Assembly: GCF_024137025.1 (NCBI RefSeq)
Contig: NZ_JAMYJR010000027.1
Coordinates: 62,001-126,000 of the forward strand
Reading direction: 5' to 3'
From: Paractinoplanes aksuensis
GTDB lineage: Bacteria; Actinomycetota; Actinomycetes; Mycobacteriales; Micromonosporaceae
Length of the DNA: 64,000 bases
A program made the translations under genes and the position numbers. This document shows, one piece after another, positions 24,979 to 34,302 of this stretch (its first letter is position 1; every line of letters starts with the position of its first letter). The notes under the pieces are model-generated. The model was not told the origin of the DNA, did no database searches, and worked only from the letters and a program-made list of their open reading frames with translations.

Positions 24979-27606
24979 CTAAGAGCCCAGCGCGGCCGGC
25001 AGGTGGTGGCGGCCGCTGATCCCGAGCTTGGGATAGACGCTGCGCAGGTGGGCGCCGACGGTCCGGACCGAGATGAACAGCAGCTCGGCGATCTCCCGGT
25101 TGCGCAACCCGCGCGCCGCCAGCTCGGCCACCTGCTGTTCCTGCGGGGTGAGCAGCCCCGACCGGGCCGTCGAGCCGCTGGCCTGCAGTTCGCGCTGCGC
25201 GTACTCGGCCGGCCGGGTCGCGCCCAGCTCGGCGAAGGTCGTGGCCGCGGCCGAAAGCCGGGCCCGGGCGTCGCGCGGCCGGCGGGCCCGGCGCAGCCAC
25301 TCGCCGTGGTGCAGCCGGGCCTGGGCCAGCTCGAACGGCCATTCCGCCGCGGCCTCGCAGCCGGTGACCAGCTCGAACCGGTGGTCGGCCTCGGGCCCGT
25401 CGGTCAGCAGCGCCTCGGCGTGGTGCAGGAGCATTTGCAGCCGTACGGTCGGATCGGCCCCGGCCTCGGCCCGCACCGCGGCCAGGATCGGCCGGGCCTC
25501 GTCGGCGTGCCCGCTGCGTACCGCCGCGGACACCAGGTCGGCGATCCCCCGCCCGGCCAGGAACGGTTCGAGCGGCCGCCCCTCCCGATCGAACATCGAC
25601 CGCAGATACCGGTACGCGTCGTCGTGGTCGCCCGCGACCATGGCCGCGAGCCCGGCCGCCCGCAGCAGCCGGATGTGGACCGACCGATGCTGCTCGACGT
25701 CGATCCGGGCCCAGGCGCAGCGGACCAGCCGCATCGCCCCGGCGCTGTCACCACGCAGCGCCTGCAGATGGGCTCGCAGCGCCTCCAGGGCGGCCCGCAG
25801 CACCGGCAGCCCCGAGGCGTCGATCGAGTCCGCGACCCGGTCCGCGAGCGGCCACCGCCCGGTGTCGATCAGGGCGGCGACCAGGGCCGGGTTGGTGTCC
25901 CCGACCGCGCCCAGGGCGGTGTCGGTCTCGCCCCGCGCGACCAGGGCCGGCCCGGCGCCCGGCTCGTCGTCCCGGACCGCCCGCAGCAGGGCGACGGCGA
26001 GGTCCGAGCGGTCCGCGAAGGCGGCGATCGTTCCCCGGACGGCCAGCGTGCGCCGGTCGTCGCCGGGCCGGGGCGGCTCGATGAGCGCGGCGAAGGCCCG
26101 CCCGGCGGGGTCGGCGGGGTCGCTGATCAGCCGCATGAGGACCAGGTCGGCCGGGTCGAGCTGCGGCGCGACCTCGGCCAGCAGGCCGGCCAGCCCCCGC
26201 CGGTGGCCGGCCTGCCCGGAGATGGCCGCGACGGAGGCGACCAGCCTGGTCATGGCCACCGTGGCGCTCCGGCCGGATCGGCGGGCGGCGGTGATCACGC
26301 CGTACGCGTCGTGCTGGCGCCCGGACCGGGACAGGGCCAGCGCCGCGGTGAACTCGGCGGACGCGGTGGACTCCGGATCGGTGCCGAGCCGGCGCATCGC
26401 CGCGGTCAGGTCCGCGGTCCAGCCGGCCGCGCCGAGGCGGTGCGTGTCGGCGACCGCCCGGGCCAGGCGCCGGGCGGCCGCCTCGGGGCCGGGCGATCGG
26501 GCGGCGGCCCGCTCCATCGCGAGGGCCGCCGGCATCAACTCGCCGCGGGACCGCAGCCCGGCCCCGGCCGCCTCCCACCCGGCCGCGACCGTCTCGTCCG
26601 GACCGGAGGTGACCGCGGCGAGGTGCAGTCCCCACTGCTCCGGCCGGTGCCGGGCCAGCCCGCGATGCGCCTGGGCCCGTTGGTGGGCGGTGGCGGCGTG
26701 ATAGACGACGTCCGCCGCCACCGGATGGACGAAGGCCACGGCGCTCCCACCGGCCACGATCAGACCGGCCCGCTCGGCCGCCGGCCAGGCCGTCCCGGCC
26801 ACGCCCGCGGCCGCGGCGACCAGCCGTGGGTCGACCGGCCCGGCCGGGCTCGGCCCGGCCGAGCCCGGCGCGGTGACGGCGGCCAGATGAAGCAGCAGGC
26901 GGCCGGTGGGGTCGGGCAGGGCGGCGACCCGCCGGGCGAACTCGGACCGGAGCGGGCCGTCGCCCCCGCCGAGTTCGAGCAGCGCGGCCGGGTTGCCCGC
27001 GGCGTGGTGCAGCACCTCGGCCCGCGCCCGCCCGGTCGGCGGATGCGGCCGGGTCTCCAGCAGCTGGATCGAGTCCCGCGGACCGAGCGGGGGCAGGGTG
27101 AGCCGGGGCAACCGCGTCAGCGGGGCCGGGATCCGGTCGGCCCGGCCGGCCAGCAGCACCGCACCGGCCACCCCGGTCACCGTGCTCACCAGGGCGGCCG
27201 TCGCCGCCGGGAGCAGATCGACGTCGTCGACGGTGAGGAACAGCGGACGGCGCTGGTCCAATTCGGCCAGCACGGCCCGGGCGGCCCGGGCCGGATCGGC
27301 CGGGGGCGGCCCGGGGGCGAGCTCGAGGAAGGCGAGTGCGGCCCGCGCGTCCGCGGACGCCAGCGCGGGCAGGTCGCGCCGCACCGCCAGCAGCAGGCGC
27401 CGGACCACGGTCAGCGGCTCGGCCGGGGCGGGCAGGGCGACGACCCGATGCCCACGGTCGTGGGCGCGCTCGGCGGCCACCGTCAGCAGCCGCGACCGGC
27501 CGCTGCCGCGGCCACCGGTGACGACCAGCGCCCCGCGACGGCCCAGGAGACCGGTGACCCGGTCCAGCTCCGCCTCGCGTCCGATCAGTGTCGGCACGGC
27601 CCTCAC
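24979..27606 (-). CDS. LAL-type LuxR-family regulator with degenerate Walker A
   Basis: 875 residues from a GTG overlapping the preceding gene's stop (GTGA). The N-terminal ATPase has GGRGSGRS at 31-38, so the Walker A lysine is Arg37. A long helical sensor region follows, then a C-terminal LuxR HTH (LTPQEQQVAELAARGLRN, then EIAELLFISVRTVGAHL). LAL (MalT-like) regulators use ATP and an inducer to oligomerise on promoters; the Arg change suggests altered or lost hydrolysis. It is co-transcribed with a second LAL gene. Ligand and targets are unknown. Confidence 0.8.
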   Translation of the reverse strand: MRAVPTLIGREAELDRVTGLLGRRGALVVTGGRGSGRSRLLTVAAERAHDRGHRVVALPAPAEPLTVVRRLLLAVRRDLPALASADARAALAFLELAPGPPPADPARAARAVLAELDQRRPLFLTVDDVDLLPAATAALVSTVTGVAGAVLLAGRADRIPAPLTRLPRLTLPPLGPRDSIQLLETRPHPPTGRARAEVLHHAAGNPAALLELGGGDGPLRSEFARRVAALPDPTGRLLLHLAAVTAPGSAGPSPAGPVDPRLVAAAAGVAGTAWPAAERAGLIVAGGSAVAFVHPVAADVVYHAATAHQRAQAHRGLARHRPEQWGLHLAAVTSGPDETVAAGWEAAGAGLRSRGELMPAALAMERAAARSPGPEAAARRLARAVADTHRLGAAGWTADLTAAMRRLGTDPESTASAEFTAALALSRSGRQHDAYGVITAARRSGRSATVAMTRLVASVAAISGQAGHRRGLAGLLAEVAPQLDPADLVLMRLISDPADPAGRAFAALIEPPRPGDDRRTLAVRGTIAAFADRSDLAVALLRAVRDDEPGAGPALVARGETDTALGAVGDTNPALVAALIDTGRWPLADRVADSIDASGLPVLRAALEALRAHLQALRGDSAGAMRLVRCAWARIDVEQHRSVHIRLLRAAGLAAMVAGDHDDAYRYLRSMFDREGRPLEPFLAGRGIADLVSAAVRSGHADEARPILAAVRAEAGADPTVRLQMLLHHAEALLTDGPEADHRFELVTGCEAAAEWPFELAQARLHHGEWLRRARRPRDARARLSAAATTFAELGATRPAEYAQRELQASGSTARSGLLTPQEQQVAELAARGLRNREIAELLFISVRTVGAHLRSVYPKLGISGRHHLPAALGS

Positions 27607-29792
27607 CCGGCCCGGTTCGCGGTCAGCAGTTCGCGCAGCTGGTGGCGGCTGTCCACGCCGAGCCGCGGGAAGATGTCGTGCAGATAGGACGAGACCGTGC
27701 GCGGCGAGACGTTGAGCGCCCGGGCGATCTCGATGTTCTTCAGCCCGTCGGCGGCCAGCCGGGCGATCCGCTGTTTCTGGGCCGGCAGGGCGGCCAGCGC
27801 CGCGCCCGGCTCCGATCCGTCCGCGCCGGCGCCCGGAAGGTAGCGGCGGGTGTGCTCGGCGTGGGCGTGGGCGCCGAGCCGCTGGAAGGTGTCGAGGGCG
27901 GCCTGGAAGCGGGGCCTGGAGTCCCGCAGCCGGCGTTGCCGCCGCAACCAGGTCGCGAAGCTGAACTGCGCCTCGGCGTGCTCCAGCGGCCAGCGGCGCG
28001 CGACGTCACGGTGGCCGACAGCGCGGCGGAACGACTCCTCGGCGCCGTCGAGCACCCCGGCCGCGTGGTCGCGCAGCATGGCCGCCCGGCGGGTGGCGGG
28101 ACGTCCCGCGGCCACGATCGCCCGCGCCTCGTCGGCCCGGCCGGCCCCGACCGCGGCCTGGGCCAGCTGGGGCAGGCCGTGCGGGCCGAGCACCGGGTGC
28201 ACCGGCCGCCCGGAGGTGTCGTACAACTTCCGGAAGCTTCCGTACGCGTCCGCGTGCTCCCCGGCCGCCAGCGCCGCCAGCCCGGCCCCGCGGTGATGCA
28301 GGTACGCCACGAACGTGCTGCTCGCCGCCACCGCGGGCAGCGGGCCGGGCTCCGCCTCCTCGCCCCGCCACACGGTCAGCGTGCCGCGCAGGGCCGGAAG
28401 GACGGCGTCGAGCAGCACAGCGCCGCTCACTGCGGCCAAGTGTTCCGCCTCCTCGACCAGGGCGGCGGCCTCGGACCAGCGTCCACTGTCCATCAGCGCG
28501 GGGATGAGCAGCGGCAACGCGGTGATCACCGGTCCCGGCCGACCGGCCTGGCGGACCGTGCTCAGATCGGCTGCGGCCCGGTCCGAGTCGTCCCATCGCC
28601 AGGCCAGCGTGCCGGTGAGCAACGCCCGCGTGGTCCCGGCGGCCGGGCCTGCCTCCGACGCGTCCCGGTCCAGCTCGTCGAGAAGGCCGGGCAGCTGCCG
28701 GAAATGGTCGGCCCGGCCCGAGACCATGACGGCCGTGGCGGCCACCGCGGCCAGGCTCATCGGTCCCCCGTGCCGGCCGGCGGTCGCCGTCCGGACCAGC
28801 TCCAGGGCCTCGGCCGGCCGGGCCAACTGGATCAGGGCGTGACCGACGCCGGCGAGCTCGGGACCCGCTCGACCGGCCCCGCGGTGCTGCTCGACCGCCC
28901 AGCCGGGCTCGCCGGCCTGGTACGCGTCGTCGTCACCGGGCCGCGCGGTCAGGCCTTCGCGGTACATCGGGTGGGTGAAGCGCACCCGCCCGCCGGCGAT
29001 CTCGATCACCCCGGCCCGCTCGGCCGGTTCCCAGTCCCGCAGGCCGGCCCCGCCGGCGGCCCGGGTCAGCGCGTCGACCGGCTCGGCCGACCGGGCCGCG
29101 TGGGTCAGCAGCTCGCGGGTCAGCGGCGGTAGATCCGCGAGCACCTGCGCGTACTCCTCAGCGGGGTTGCTGAGCAGGACCGCCGGGTTGCCGGCGGCCC
29201 GCCGCAGGGCGTCCCGCCGCGATCCGGTGACGGCCGGGCCGAGCAGTCGTGCCGCCGACGTCTCGTCCAGCGGCGCCACGACGTGCCGGTCGATCTCCGA
29301 GCCGATGCCGGGGGGCGGTTCAGTTCCGCGGGCGGCCAGCACCACCGCCACCGGGACGTCGGTCACGTCACGCATCAGCATCGTCAGCAGCCGCCGGGAC
29401 TCGGCGTCGAGGGCGTCGGCCCGATCGAGCAGGATCAGCCGCGGCGCGGTCGCGGTCAGGTCGTCCAGGGCCAGCACCATGCCGGTGATCAGCGCCGGCT
29501 CGTCCGCCGGGGACACCGGCCGGTCCGAGTGCAGCCAGTCGGCCAGGGCCCGGTGCGGGCGGGCAAGGGCGGCCGGCGGCGCCCAGTCGCGGAACAGCGC
29601 CCGCAGTCCGTCCTCGGCGACGACCCGGAAGCCGCGCTCTGTCGCCCGTTCGCCGAGCGTGCGCAGCAGGGCCGACTTGCCGATGCCGGCCGCGCCGAGC
29701 AGGGCCAGGAACATCGGGCGGTGGGCAGCGGCGTCGAGGAAAGTCTCGAGGACGGCCAGGTCCGGTCCTCGGCCGATCAACCGTTCGCGCAT
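27603..29792 (-). CDS. LAL-type LuxR-family regulator
   Basis: 729 residues with an intact Walker A GAAGIGKS at 33-40, a Walker B-like RLILLDRADALD, a helical middle region and a C-terminal LuxR HTH (QRIARLAADGLKNIEIARAL, then VSPRTVSSYL). It is the first gene of a two-gene LAL operon and is divergent from the XRE-NB-ARC gene across 134 bp. The pair may work together, with this protein the catalytically intact partner; that is inference from overlap and domain state only. Confidence 0.8.
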   Translation of the reverse strand: MRERLIGRGPDLAVLETFLDAAAHRPMFLALLGAAGIGKSALLRTLGERATERGFRVVAEDGLRALFRDWAPPAALARPHRALADWLHSDRPVSPADEPALITGMVLALDDLTATAPRLILLDRADALDAESRRLLTMLMRDVTDVPVAVVLAARGTEPPPGIGSEIDRHVVAPLDETSAARLLGPAVTGSRRDALRRAAGNPAVLLSNPAEEYAQVLADLPPLTRELLTHAARSAEPVDALTRAAGGAGLRDWEPAERAGVIEIAGGRVRFTHPMYREGLTARPGDDDAYQAGEPGWAVEQHRGAGRAGPELAGVGHALIQLARPAEALELVRTATAGRHGGPMSLAAVAATAVMVSGRADHFRQLPGLLDELDRDASEAGPAAGTTRALLTGTLAWRWDDSDRAAADLSTVRQAGRPGPVITALPLLIPALMDSGRWSEAAALVEEAEHLAAVSGAVLLDAVLPALRGTLTVWRGEEAEPGPLPAVAASSTFVAYLHHRGAGLAALAAGEHADAYGSFRKLYDTSGRPVHPVLGPHGLPQLAQAAVGAGRADEARAIVAAGRPATRRAAMLRDHAAGVLDGAEESFRRAVGHRDVARRWPLEHAEAQFSFATWLRRQRRLRDSRPRFQAALDTFQRLGAHAHAEHTRRYLPGAGADGSEPGAALAALPAQKQRIARLAADGLKNIEIARALNVSPRTVSSYLHDIFPRLGVDSRHQLRELLTANRAG

Positions 29793-29926
29793 GCCGCTGC
29801 CCCCTTCTCCCCCGTTGACCGGGTCAGTCGACCATTGCTGGGAGCGTTTCCACCACGAAGTGAGGACGCAGAATCGGTGATCGGGTACAACAGAGTCCGC
29901 GACGAGGGGGATCGGGGTGGACGGCG

Positions 29927-32203
29927 ATGGCCGAGTTCGGTGCGCTTCTGCGCCATATGCGGAACGCGGCCGACCTGACCATCGAGCAGCTGGCCGAGGT
30001 GTCCGGGGTCAGCGACCGGTCGATCAGCGACATGGAACGCGGGGTCAGCCGGCGCCCCCGTCCGCGCACTGTGGAGGCCCTGGCCGACGGTCTGCGCCTC
30101 AGCGACGCCGACCGCTCGGCCCTGCTGACGGCGGCCCGCGAGGGGCGCAACGAGCAGGCGCCCGGCCCGGCCAACCGCAGTCCCCTGCCGCGCCAGGTGG
30201 CCGACTTCACCGGCCGCGCGGACGAGCTGGCGACGGTCGCGAACTGGGCCGAGGGCGCGACCGACCAGGGTCCGGCGCCGGTGATCGCCATCAGCGGCTC
30301 GGCCGGGGTCGGCAAGACCACGTTCGCCGTCCGGGCGGCCCGGGCCTGGCCGGTCGAGCAGCAGCTCTTCGTCGACCTGCGCGGGCTCGACGCCAAGCCG
30401 CTGACCCCGCTGACCGTGCTCAGCCGGCTTATCCGGGCGGTCAGCCCCGACGTCCGAGCCGTGCCCCGCGACGTCGACGAGTCCTCGGCCCTGTGGCACA
30501 GCCTGGTCCGGGGCCGGCGGGTGGTCGTCGTGCTCGACAACGCGGTCAACGAGGGCCAGGTGCGCCCGGCCCTGCCGCCGCACGGCCCGGCCGTGGTGCT
30601 GGTGACCAGCCGGCGCTCGCTGAGCGGCCTCGAGGACGTGCACCGGCTGCGGCTCGAACCGCTGCCCGAGGGAGACTCCACGGCACTGCTGGCCACGATG
30701 CTGCCGCACTCCGGCGCGACGCCCGAGCAGCTGCGCCGCATCGCCGACCTGTGCGTCCACGTCCCACTCGCCCTCAGGATCGCGGGCAACCGCCTGGCCA
30801 GCCGGCCCGGGTGGACGGCCGACGACCTGATCACCCGGCTCGCCGCCCAGGAGCGCCGCCTGGACGCCCTGTCGGCGGGTGACCTGCAGGTCAAGGCGGC
30901 CTTCGACCTGTCGTACCAGCAGTTGTCGGGGGTGACCCGGCGCCTGTTCCGGCGGCTCGCCCTGGTGCCGGGCTCGTCGACCGGCCCCGAGCTGGCGGCC
31001 GTGCTGGTGCAGGAGCCGCTGCCGGTCACCGAGGACGCGCTCGACGACCTGATCGACCTCAGCCTGCTGCAGCAGCGCCCGGACGGCCGGTTCGAGTTCC
31101 ACGACCTGCTGCGGCTGTACGCGGCAGGCGCGCTCGACCGGGAAGAGAGTGCCGCCGACCGGGCCGCCGCCGGCCGCCGGCGCGAGGAGTGGTTGCTGGG
31201 CACCGTGATCGTGGCCGGGCGGCACTTCGAACCGGGCTACGGCCCCGGCCGGGCGGGCGCCACCGAGGTGCTCGACCTGACCTCCTCGGCCGAGGCCGCC
31301 GACTGGTTGCGGGCCGAGGCCGAGAACTGGCTGCCGGCGTTGCAGGCCGTGGCCGCCGACGGCCAGGATCAGCGGGTCGTCGATGTGGCCGAGGCCCTGC
31401 ACTGGTTCAGCGACAGCTGGTTCCTCTGGCCGGGCTGGGAGGACGTCTACACGCTCTCGGTCCGGGCCACCGAACGGCTGGGCGACGACCGGCTCCGCGC
31501 CGTCCACGAGGGATATCTGGCCTGGGTCTACATCGCCACCTCGCAGCAGAATCACGAGGCCGGCCTGGCGCACGCCCGCATCGCGCTGGACCATGCCGTG
31601 CGCTCCGGTGACCGCCGGCAGATCGGCTGGGCCAACTACTACGTGAGCTGGGCGCTGATGAGCCAGGAGCGTTACGCCGACATGGTCGGCTACTCGCGGG
31701 CCGCGGTGGCCGAACTACGGGCGGTGGGCGACCTCGAGGGCGTGCCGAACGCGCTGCTACAGCTGGGCATCGCCCAGATGCACCGCGACGCCGGAGCCGC
31801 GATCCAGATCTTCGAAGAGGTCAGCGCAGTGGTGCGGGACCCGGCCACGGCGCCGCCGGCCCACATCGCCGACCTGGCCGACCAGGTGGCGCGGTCATAC
31901 CTGACCGAGATCGAGATGACGGCCGGCCGCTGGCCGGCGGCGCTGGTCCGGATCAACGAGTCGATCGCCGCCACGACGATCCTGCCCGATCCGCGGGCCT
32001 TGATGCTCAAGGCCCTGACCCGGCGGGCCCAGATCAACATCGAGCTCGGCGACTTCGACGCGGTGCGGGCCGATCTGACCGAGGTGCGCTCACTGCGGGA
32101 GGTGACGGGCAATCTGGCCACCCGGGCCGGCGATCTGCGCGACCGTATCGAACGGGTGGAACAGGCCTTGGCCGCTCACGACGCGACCCAGTCCAGCAGG
32201 TAA
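29927..32203 (+). CDS. XRE-family HTH regulator with NB-ARC and TPR domains
   Basis: 758 residues. An N-terminal XRE helix-turn-helix (about 4-60: LLRHMRNAADLTIEQLAEVS, SDRSISDMERG) is followed by an NB-ARC ATPase (Walker A GSAGVGKT at 124-131, VVVVLDNA, and HVPLAL in the GxP position) and C-terminal TPR-like helices (about 430-745). This STAND architecture is widespread in streptomycetes and relatives as signal-responsive regulators. Its last 28 bases overlap the convergent hydrolase gene. Divergent transcription from the LAL pair suggests cross-regulation, but no operator is recognisable. Confidence 0.85.
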   Translation: MAEFGALLRHMRNAADLTIEQLAEVSGVSDRSISDMERGVSRRPRPRTVEALADGLRLSDADRSALLTAAREGRNEQAPGPANRSPLPRQVADFTGRADELATVANWAEGATDQGPAPVIAISGSAGVGKTTFAVRAARAWPVEQQLFVDLRGLDAKPLTPLTVLSRLIRAVSPDVRAVPRDVDESSALWHSLVRGRRVVVVLDNAVNEGQVRPALPPHGPAVVLVTSRRSLSGLEDVHRLRLEPLPEGDSTALLATMLPHSGATPEQLRRIADLCVHVPLALRIAGNRLASRPGWTADDLITRLAAQERRLDALSAGDLQVKAAFDLSYQQLSGVTRRLFRRLALVPGSSTGPELAAVLVQEPLPVTEDALDDLIDLSLLQQRPDGRFEFHDLLRLYAAGALDREESAADRAAAGRRREEWLLGTVIVAGRHFEPGYGPGRAGATEVLDLTSSAEAADWLRAEAENWLPALQAVAADGQDQRVVDVAEALHWFSDSWFLWPGWEDVYTLSVRATERLGDDRLRAVHEGYLAWVYIATSQQNHEAGLAHARIALDHAVRSGDRRQIGWANYYVSWALMSQERYADMVGYSRAAVAELRAVGDLEGVPNALLQLGIAQMHRDAGAAIQIFEEVSAVVRDPATAPPAHIADLADQVARSYLTEIEMTAGRWPAALVRINESIAATTILPDPRALMLKALTRRAQINIELGDFDAVRADLTEVRSLREVTGNLATRAGDLRDRIERVEQALAAHDATQSSR

Positions 32204-32769
32204 CGGTTCACCGCTTCGGGCCGGGTCCGGCCCAGGTCGTGCGGCCCGTCCGGGACGACCTCGTAGCGCAGGTCCGGGATCAGGCCGGGCAGCCGGTGGG
32301 CGGTGGCGTCGATCGGCAGCACGAGGTCGGCGTCGCCGTGCAGCAGCAGCACCGGCACGTCGATGCGGGCCAGATCGGCCCGGTAGTCGGCGTGCAGCAC
32401 CGCCTCGACCACCTCGGGGCGGCCGGCCAGCCGGGCCCGGGTGTACGCCAGGGCATCGTCGTCCAGGCCGTCCGGGTTGTCGGCGGACCGTCGCAGGCAG
32501 GGCGGGACGGCACCGATCAGCACGGCCTTGCGGACCCCGCCAGACCCGTACGTACTGAGACAGCGCACCACCGTGCCGGTGCCCGCCGCCGCCCCGACCA
32601 GCACGCACCCGTCCAGATCGGGTCGGCGCAGAAAGCCGGCGAGTTCGCCGGGCCCGCTCCCGGTGAAGGGAACGACACGGTGGCCGGCGGCGGTCAGCGC
32701 ACCGTGCTGTTCCGTCCACGCCACGCTGTCGTGGTGCACCAACACAATCGGGTCCGGCATGCCGCCCAT
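32176..32769 (-). CDS. Alpha/beta hydrolase-fold protein lacking the nucleophile
   Basis: 197 residues (MPDPIVLVHH at 32760 is an alternative start). It resembles haloperoxidase-type hydrolases: CLSTYGSGGVRKAVLIGAVP, then IDVPVLLLHGDADLVLP with the acid Asp, and PDGPHDL with the His. The nucleophile elbow, usually GHSxG, reads Gly59-Ala-Ala61-Ala-Gly63, so the serine is Ala61. The protein is also about 80 residues shorter than the family norm, without most of the cap. It is probably inactive as an esterase, or a binding protein. It lies between two STAND regulator genes. Confidence 0.7.
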   Translation of the reverse strand: MGGMPDPIVLVHHDSVAWTEQHGALTAAGHRVVPFTGSGPGELAGFLRRPDLDGCVLVGAAAGTGTVVRCLSTYGSGGVRKAVLIGAVPPCLRRSADNPDGLDDDALAYTRARLAGRPEVVEAVLHADYRADLARIDVPVLLLHGDADLVLPIDATAHRLPGLIPDLRYEVVPDGPHDLGRTRPEAVNRYLLDWVAS

Positions 32770-32820
32770 TGAACGGGCCCGGAGCCGCCCGCACCACGAA
32801 CCCGAGACGCAGTATCACGG

Positions 32821-34233
32821 TCAGGACGAGGCAGCGCCGGCCAGCGTGGCCAGGGCCAGCGGAACCCGTCCGCACCGTTCGATGATCTCGTCGAGCTGTC
32901 CCGGGCCCGGCACGTAGGGCCGGCCGGCCATCCGCAGTGCGAGCAGTTCCCGCGCGCCCCGCAGGTCGGGCACGTCGACGGTCAGCAGGTGGGCGCCGTC
33001 GCGGACGGCCAGCGTCAGCAGCCGCTGCCGGCCGGTCAGCAGCACCATGCACGCGGGCGAGTTCGGCAGCAGCGACCGGATCCGCGCCGGGTCGCCCACG
33101 TTGTCCAGCACGATCAGCATCCGCCGGGAGTTGGTGAGACTGCGGTACGCCCCCACCCGCGCGGCCGCGGTGTCCGGCATCTCGGTCCGGCGCATCCCCA
33201 GCCCGTACAGCAGCGAGCGCAGCGGATCCGGATCGTCCTCGCCCAGGTCGAGGTAGAGCTGCCCGTCGGTGAAGTCCCCGGCCACCAGGTGGGCGAAGCG
33301 CAGGGCCAGGGCCGACTTGCCCACCCCGGCCGGTCCGCTCAGCGCGACGATCAGCGGGCTGGTCCGGCCCGGCGCGCGCAGACCCGCGGCCAGCCGGTTC
33401 AGCGTGGCCAGTTCGGTCGTCCGGCCGGCGAACAGCGGCAGGTCCGGGGGCAGCTGGGCCGGGTGGATGGTCCGGGCCGGCGGGCCGCTGCGGGCCAGCA
33501 CCCCGAGGTACGCGTCCTGCAGCTCCGGGCCCGGGTCGATGCCCAGCTCGGCCCCCAGCCGTTCGCGCACCGCGCGGTACAGGGCCAGCGCCTCGGCCGG
33601 ACGTCCGGCGGCGGCCAGCATCGTCACCAGGCCGGCGTGTACGAGTTCATTGAGCGGATCCATCTCGGCCGCGCGCCGCACCGGGTCGAGCAGCCGCGCC
33701 GGTTGCCCGAGCCGCAGCGCCAACCGGGCCGCGGTGACCACGGCGTCGACGAATTCGTTGTGCAGCTTGACGAAGACCGTGCGGGCGGCTGTGGTGTCGG
33801 CCAGCCCGGCCCCGGCCACGCCGTGCCCGAGCTGCAACGCCTCGGCGTACCGGTCGAGCGCGTCGTCGTGGTCGGCGCAGGCCCGGGCCTCGGCGACGAG
33901 CTGCCGGAACCGCAGCAGGTCGAGCGTTTCGGGTCCGGCGGCGAAGCGGTAGCCGTTGCCGTGCCGGGTCAGGTAGGCGCCGGGCGCCCGCGGCGGGAGG
34001 CCCGGCTCGAGCAGCCGGCGCAACTGCCCCACGTACTTGTGAATGATGTTGAGGGCGCTGGGCGGGGCGTCGAAACCCCAGAGCATCTCGACCAGGGCCT
34101 GAATGCCGACCGGCTCACCGGCCGAGGCGAGCAGCAGGGCCAGCAGGCACTGCTGCTGATTGGGGCCGGCGTCGACCTCGGTGTCCCCGAGCCAGACGCG
34201 CAACGGGCCCAGGACCTGCAGGCGCATTGTCAT
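32821..34233 (-). CDS. Shortened SARP regulator (winged helix, BTAD, NB-ARC only)
   Basis: 470 residues (MRLQVLGPL at 34227 is an equally good start). Winged helix about 5-95, BTAD about 100-250, NB-ARC from about 275 (SGPAGVGKSAL, RMLIVLDNV). It ends just after the GxP motif: CGRVPLALATLAGAASS-stop at residues 454-470. Compared with the full-length relative at 22081, the winged-helix and TPR parts after NB-ARC are absent. No TPR-coding frame continues downstream, so this is a deletion or a settled short form rather than a recent stop. DNA binding should be intact. Confidence 0.75.
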   Translation of the reverse strand: MTMRLQVLGPLRVWLGDTEVDAGPNQQQCLLALLLASAGEPVGIQALVEMLWGFDAPPSALNIIHKYVGQLRRLLEPGLPPRAPGAYLTRHGNGYRFAAGPETLDLLRFRQLVAEARACADHDDALDRYAEALQLGHGVAGAGLADTTAARTVFVKLHNEFVDAVVTAARLALRLGQPARLLDPVRRAAEMDPLNELVHAGLVTMLAAAGRPAEALALYRAVRERLGAELGIDPGPELQDAYLGVLARSGPPARTIHPAQLPPDLPLFAGRTTELATLNRLAAGLRAPGRTSPLIVALSGPAGVGKSALALRFAHLVAGDFTDGQLYLDLGEDDPDPLRSLLYGLGMRRTEMPDTAAARVGAYRSLTNSRRMLIVLDNVGDPARIRSLLPNSPACMVLLTGRQRLLTLAVRDGAHLLTVDVPDLRGARELLALRMAGRPYVPGPGQLDEIIERCGRVPLALATLAGAASS

Positions 34234-34253
34234 GGCTCGACGGTAGGCAGGAA

Positions 34254-34295
34254 CGGCCCGGCCAGATTACGTCGGATGACGTAATGGCCGGGCCG
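34254..34295. terminator. Long hairpin between lipoprotein and SARP genes
   Basis: The arm 34254-34273 pairs with 34278-34295 (an 11-bp and a 7-bp stem with a 2-nt bulge, loop GGAT). It begins 8 bases past the lipoprotein stop on the minus strand and ends 20 bases before the SARP start. It most likely terminates the hydrolase-lipoprotein transcript. Because it lies in the SARP promoter region, an operator role is an alternative. Confidence 0.65.
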
Positions 34296-34302
34296 ATCGT
34301 GC

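Noticed and set aside
22102..27687. An 1861-codon plus-strand frame opposite the SARP and LAL genes
   Set aside because: It spans two well-supported genes on the other strand and is made of Gly/Arg/Pro/Gln low-complexity sequence; it is a GC-driven shadow.
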